Source of the DNA: Acidobacteriota bacterium
Lineage (GTDB): Bacteria > Acidobacteriota > Polarisedimenticolia > J045
DNA length: 64,000 nucleotides
Reading direction: 5' to 3'
NCBI GenBank assembly: GCA_030949985.1
Contig: JAUZRX010000023.1
Location: 62,001-126,000, forward strand
Of this stretch, positions 61,002 through 64,000 are shown piece by piece. Under the pieces are notes generated by a model, which searched no databases, was not told the origin of the DNA, and was given only the letters and a program-made list of their open reading frames with translations. The first letter of the stretch is position 1. Every line of letters begins with the position of its first letter. Made by a program: the position numbers and the translations under genes.

Positions 61002-64000
61002 CTAGTAGAGCCAGGTGAACGGCCCACCGGCCCCCTCGGGCGGCCCGCCCTCACCGGTGGACAGAGCCCGCGCCCAGTCCAGCAACTCGTCGATCAGCAT
61101 CGCCTCGTCGCCGGGCTGCCGGGAGGCCACGCCGAGGCCGGCCAGAGAGCCGGCCTGCACCACCCGGGGCGCCACGCCGGGGGCGCTGGCCCCGGAAAGG
61201 GTGAGTACGGCCAGCGCCCGCCCCTTCATGGACCGTTGGCGGGCGATCGCCTGGACCTGCTCCCATGCCCTTCCGGGCGGATCGGCGCTGACGAAGAGCA
61301 CTACCGGCTCCACCTTCGCCGGCAGGCCGCCCCTGTGGACCGGCCCCTCCCAGGCGCCGGCCAGGCGTTCACCGAACGCGGCGGCCGGCCCCACCAGCCC
61401 CTCGGCCGGCAACAGGAGAGCCGGGAGGGATCCCGTGGCTCGAAGCGCCTGCCGCCGGGCCAGGCCGTTTTTTCCGCGGACGAGCACGGCGACGGAGGAA
61501 CCGGTGCCGGCCCACCAGCGGGACAGGGCCGGCGCCACACGCAGCGGATCGAGGACCGGCGGCAGGGGCGCCGCGCCGGGGCCCAGAGGATCGAGCAGTC
61601 GCGGCGGCAGCTCCAGCAGCAGGGAGCGCAAGCCTGCCAGGGGGCCTCCCGGCGGCACCAGGGACGGAACCCCGGTGCCAGGCGGGGCGAGGTCCACTTC
61701 CGGACCCAGCAGCAGGCGCCGGGCCGATGCCGGCCCCAGTTCCACCCACCCCGGCTCTTCGCCCGGCCGGGGGATTTCCAGGCGCAGGCCTCCCGGCCGC
61801 GGCGCCGGCTGGAGACGGCCCACGACAACGCCGGGGCCCGGGGCGCTGAGCGCCGGTCCCCACCGGGGGCCGGCCGGCCAGGGAAGTTGGCGCGCCGAAA
61901 GCTTCCCCCGCAGGCGGGCGAGACGGTAGTGCAGGCTGCGCCCGCTCTCGATGCGGAGAATGGCCCCCAGCCGGCCGCCGGCTTCCAGTTCCAGGCGCCG
62001 CAAGTGCCGCCAGGGACTCGAGGGCAGCAGATCCACCTCGCTCAGCCCCCGCCGGGCCTCCACAGCGGCCTGACGCCGCGACCGGAAGCGAGAGCTTCCG
62101 GGGACCCCGGCACCGTGGGCCGGCATCACGGGCGCCTCGAGAGCGTCGGGCAGGTCGAGCCAGCTTCGCTGCTCCGCCTTCTCCGCCGGCGGCGGGCGGC
62201 CGGCGGGTCCTCGAGCCACGGCCGGCGACGGAGTCGGGCGCGCGACGGCCCGGCCCAGGCCCATGGAAACCGAACGAGCCGTGGCCAGGGCCCTCGAGAA
62301 GTCCAGGTCCAGTCCGCCGATGCTCAGGCTGAAGACCCGCAGTTTCTCCCCCGCCTGGTCTCGCGCCAGCAGGCGCTGCCGGGCCGTCTCCCCGACGGTG
62401 GCCAGGGAAAGCCGGTGCAGGCGCACCCGCTCGGCTTCGAAGACCAGGCGGTCGAGGGCTTCCTCCCCGTTCGCACCGGCCCCCTGCCGACCGAGCGCCT
62501 CGAGCATCCGGGCCTCGCCGCGGTGTCGCCTGTCGAGCACGCCCTGGATCCGCCGGAGCCGGAGCGCCGCGGGCAGACGCTCCCCGGCCCGGGGCAGCAG
62601 GTTGTCCATGGCTCGCACCACCGGCAGGCGGGGAAAGAGATCGATCGCGCCGGGGCCCGAAGCGGGGATCGCCGGCACCACCACCATCTGCGGGAAGGTC
62701 CGCGGCGTGGGGAAGGCCGGCAACGGCACGGCCAGCAGCAGATCCAGGTCGCCGGTCGCCTGTCCCGCATCCCGCAGGTGACGCAGCCAGGTGAAGAGGG
62801 AGAGCAGGCGGGAGAGCTGGTCGAGACCCTCGAGTTCGGGAAAGACCCGGGCCAGTCGGTCGTAGGAGGCGTTGATCTCCCGGGTCAGGGCCCGGGTCCA
62901 GGGCGCCACCGACCGGGGACGTCCCGCATCATCGAGGCTCCCCACCTTCTCCGCCGCGGCGGCCATGCGCACCCGCCGCAGGGCCAGCAGGTCTCCCTGG
63001 GAAGAGAGGGTCAGGTCCACCTCGTCGGGATAGAACCACAGCCGGGTCTGCTGCCCCGACGAGCCCACGCTCCGGGGGTCCCGGGCGAAACGCTCCACGT
63101 GGGTCAGAAATCCCGGTACGTGCTGGTGTATCGCCGCCCGGCGGTCGAGCCAGGAGCGCGGACCGAAACCCGTGCTGAAGGTCTTGAAGCGGGCATCGCA
63201 GAGCAGGCTGATCCAGCCCAGGCGGGTATCGGCCAGGCGTCCGCCGAAGTTCACCACCAGGCGATGGGGCCAGGCCGAGCGGTCGAGGCTCATGTAGGGC
63301 GGCGCCAGGGAGCCGTGGAAGACGGCTCGATAGGCCACCGCCACGTCGGCGAGGGTCAGGGGGCCACCGGGAATCGGCTTCGGCTCCGGGGGGCGGCTGC
63401 CCGTCAATACCAGCTCACCCTCACGCAGGCGCGCCCCCTCGATCTGCCAGCCCCCGGCGCCGAGAAAAGGCTCGAAGATCCCCAGGTCCACCTCCGCGGC
63501 CGGCGCGGGGGTCTGGGTGTCCAGAGTCCGGCCATGGGGCACCGTGCCGAGGAAGAAGCGGGAGTGAGCCAGGTCGTGACGGTAGGGATAGACCTCGACT
63601 TTCAGCTGCGGGGGGCGTTTCCCCGCCGCCTGCAACCGCCGCCACTCCGCCGCCAGCGGATGGCGCAATCCCGGCCAGGCTCGCTCGAAGGCCCGCCGGG
63701 CGGCCAGGGCGGAAGGAATACCGTTTTCCGGTGCCGGGAGGAAGACCCGCACGAAGCCCTCCCCGTCGCTTTCGAGCAGCCATTTCCGCGCACGAAGCAA
63801 CTCGACCCATGCGGGAGCCGCCTCACCGGGCTCCCACAGCCAGCCCAACTCCACCAGCTCCCGCCCCGGAACCCCCTGGAGGGTGTCCAGCGCATCGGGC
63901 AGGACGAAGGCCATCGGTTCGAGCAGAGGGTCGAGCAGTGGCAGCGCCAGTTCCCGGGTCCCGCTGTTTCCCGGTTCGGCCGCCAGCCGGTCGAGCCATT
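61002..64000 (-). CDS. Large unrecognised protein (5' end beyond the window)
   Basis: The frame is open from the stop at 61002 to the right edge (about 999 codons), so the start lies outside. An ATG at 63914 is internal: in-frame sequence upstream of it (LPLLDPLLEP and earlier) continues without a stop. A region near 63.2 kb (LGWISLLCDARFKTFSTG) resembles the DUF1598-like pattern of large exported proteins, but only weakly. A proline/glycine-rich linker (near 62.2 kb) separates two large parts; the C-terminal ~230 residues contain alternating hydrophobic strands (VVLFVSADPPGRAW, LAVLTLSGASAPGV). Transmembrane helices and catalytic motifs are not seen in this part. Function unknown. Confidence 0.6.
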   Translation of the reverse strand, partial: WLDRLAAEPGNSGTRELALPLLDPLLEPMAFVLPDALDTLQGVPGRELVELGWLWEPGEAAPAWVELLRARKWLLESDGEGFVRVFLPAPENGIPSALAARRAFERAWPGLRHPLAAEWRRLQAAGKRPPQLKVEVYPYRHDLAHSRFFLGTVPHGRTLDTQTPAPAAEVDLGIFEPFLGAGGWQIEGARLREGELVLTGSRPPEPKPIPGGPLTLADVAVAYRAVFHGSLAPPYMSLDRSAWPHRLVVNFGGRLADTRLGWISLLCDARFKTFSTGFGPRSWLDRRAAIHQHVPGFLTHVERFARDPRSVGSSGQQTRLWFYPDEVDLTLSSQGDLLALRRVRMAAAAEKVGSLDDAGRPRSVAPWTRALTREINASYDRLARVFPELEGLDQLSRLLSLFTWLRHLRDAGQATGDLDLLLAVPLPAFPTPRTFPQMVVVPAIPASGPGAIDLFPRLPVVRAMDNLLPRAGERLPAALRLRRIQGVLDRRHRGEARMLEALGRQGAGANGEEALDRLVFEAERVRLHRLSLATVGETARQRLLARDQAGEKLRVFSLSIGGLDLDFSRALATARSVSMGLGRAVARPTPSPAVARGPAGRPPPAEKAEQRSWLDLPDALEAPVMPAHGAGVPGSSRFRSRRQAAVEARRGLSEVDLLPSSPWRHLRRLELEAGGRLGAILRIESGRSLHYRLARLRGKLSARQLPWPAGPRWGPALSAPGPGVVVGRLQPAPRPGGLRLEIPRPGEEPGWVELGPASARRLLLGPEVDLAPPGTGVPSLVPPGGPLAGLRSLLLELPPRLLDPLGPGAAPLPPVLDPLRVAPALSRWWAGTGSSVAVLVRGKNGLARRQALRATGSLPALLLPAEGLVGPAAAFGERLAGAWEGPVHRGGLPAKVEPVVLFVSADPPGRAWEQVQAIARQRSMKGRALAVLTLSGASAPGVAPRVVQAGSLAGLGVASRQPGDEAMLIDELLDWARALSTGEGGPPEGAGGPFTWLY

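Noticed and set aside
61002-61700. CHAT-protease-like C-terminus in the right-edge protein
   Set aside because: Alternating strands looked suggestive, but neither the catalytic His nor the Ser-Ala-Cys motif of CHAT domains is present.
63914-63914. ATG at 63914 as the start of the right-edge gene
   Set aside because: The same frame continues upstream without a stop to the window edge with protein-like composition, and there is no ribosome-binding site before this ATG.

Overview
The window is about 64 kb of very GC-rich (roughly 70% by eye), densely packed chromosomal DNA. There are no tRNAs, rRNAs, insertion sequences, CRISPR arrays or other mobile elements that I can see. RND permeases, a lipoprotein membrane-fusion subunit, a NagZ-type hexosaminidase and a lysostaphin-type M23 peptidase point to a diderm (Gram-negative-type) bacterium. 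The long cyanobacterial/plastid-like IspH, an SpmA-SpmB fusion in a non-sporulation setting, a FtcD transferase-cyclodeaminase fusion and the M1-type ABC permease fit Acidobacteriota or a similar deep lineage. That placement is inference, not proof.

Layout. 1-5.7 kb: ribF (cut by the left edge), a DUF2064 transferase, a class V aminotransferase, rnhB, tmk-holB and a DUF3467 protein. 5.7-19.6 kb: a TPR/double-retropepsin secreted protein, RlmD-type rRNA methyltransferase, nnr, tsaE, guaB, an SPFH/zinc-ribbon protein, secA, an M23 peptidase, nagZ and purC. 19.6-27.5 kb: a TPR protein and a degenerate membrane phosphatase-fold protein, pyrK-pyrD plus a threonine-synthase-like enzyme, an HDOD protein, and a degenerate nucleotidyltransferase with a methyltransferase-fold partner. 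27.7-43.2 kb: an HtrA-like protease, SpmAB, a pseudopilin/unknown/PilZ trio, a Gfo/Idh oxidoreductase with ftcD, ispH, a zinc-finger YggX-like protein, a CDF metal transporter, a UPF0104-type membrane protein, a PEBP protein and a HEAT/zinc-ribbon protein.

43.2-57.1 kb is the most unusual part: six minus-strand genes in one start-stop-overlapping operon. In transcription order they encode an ABC ATPase, an ABC permease fused to a catalytically dead M1-peptidase-like domain, an RND membrane-fusion lipoprotein, an RND permease, a 1576-residue protein that joins a complete RND permease to an ABC ATPase, and a small ABC-2 permease. I read this as a candidate hybrid proton-motive/ATP-driven envelope transport machine. 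57.4-64 kb holds a DUF115/Maf-like protein with a glycosyltransferase-like tail and two unrecognised envelope proteins, the last cut by the right edge.

Expression signals. Genes inside operons mostly overlap by ATGA, GTGA or TGATG, implying translational coupling. Genes that start transcription units fall into two classes: those with a clear Shine-Dalgarno, and at least nine with none but with a -10-like hexamer 5-8 nt before the start codon, which suggests widespread leaderless mRNAs.
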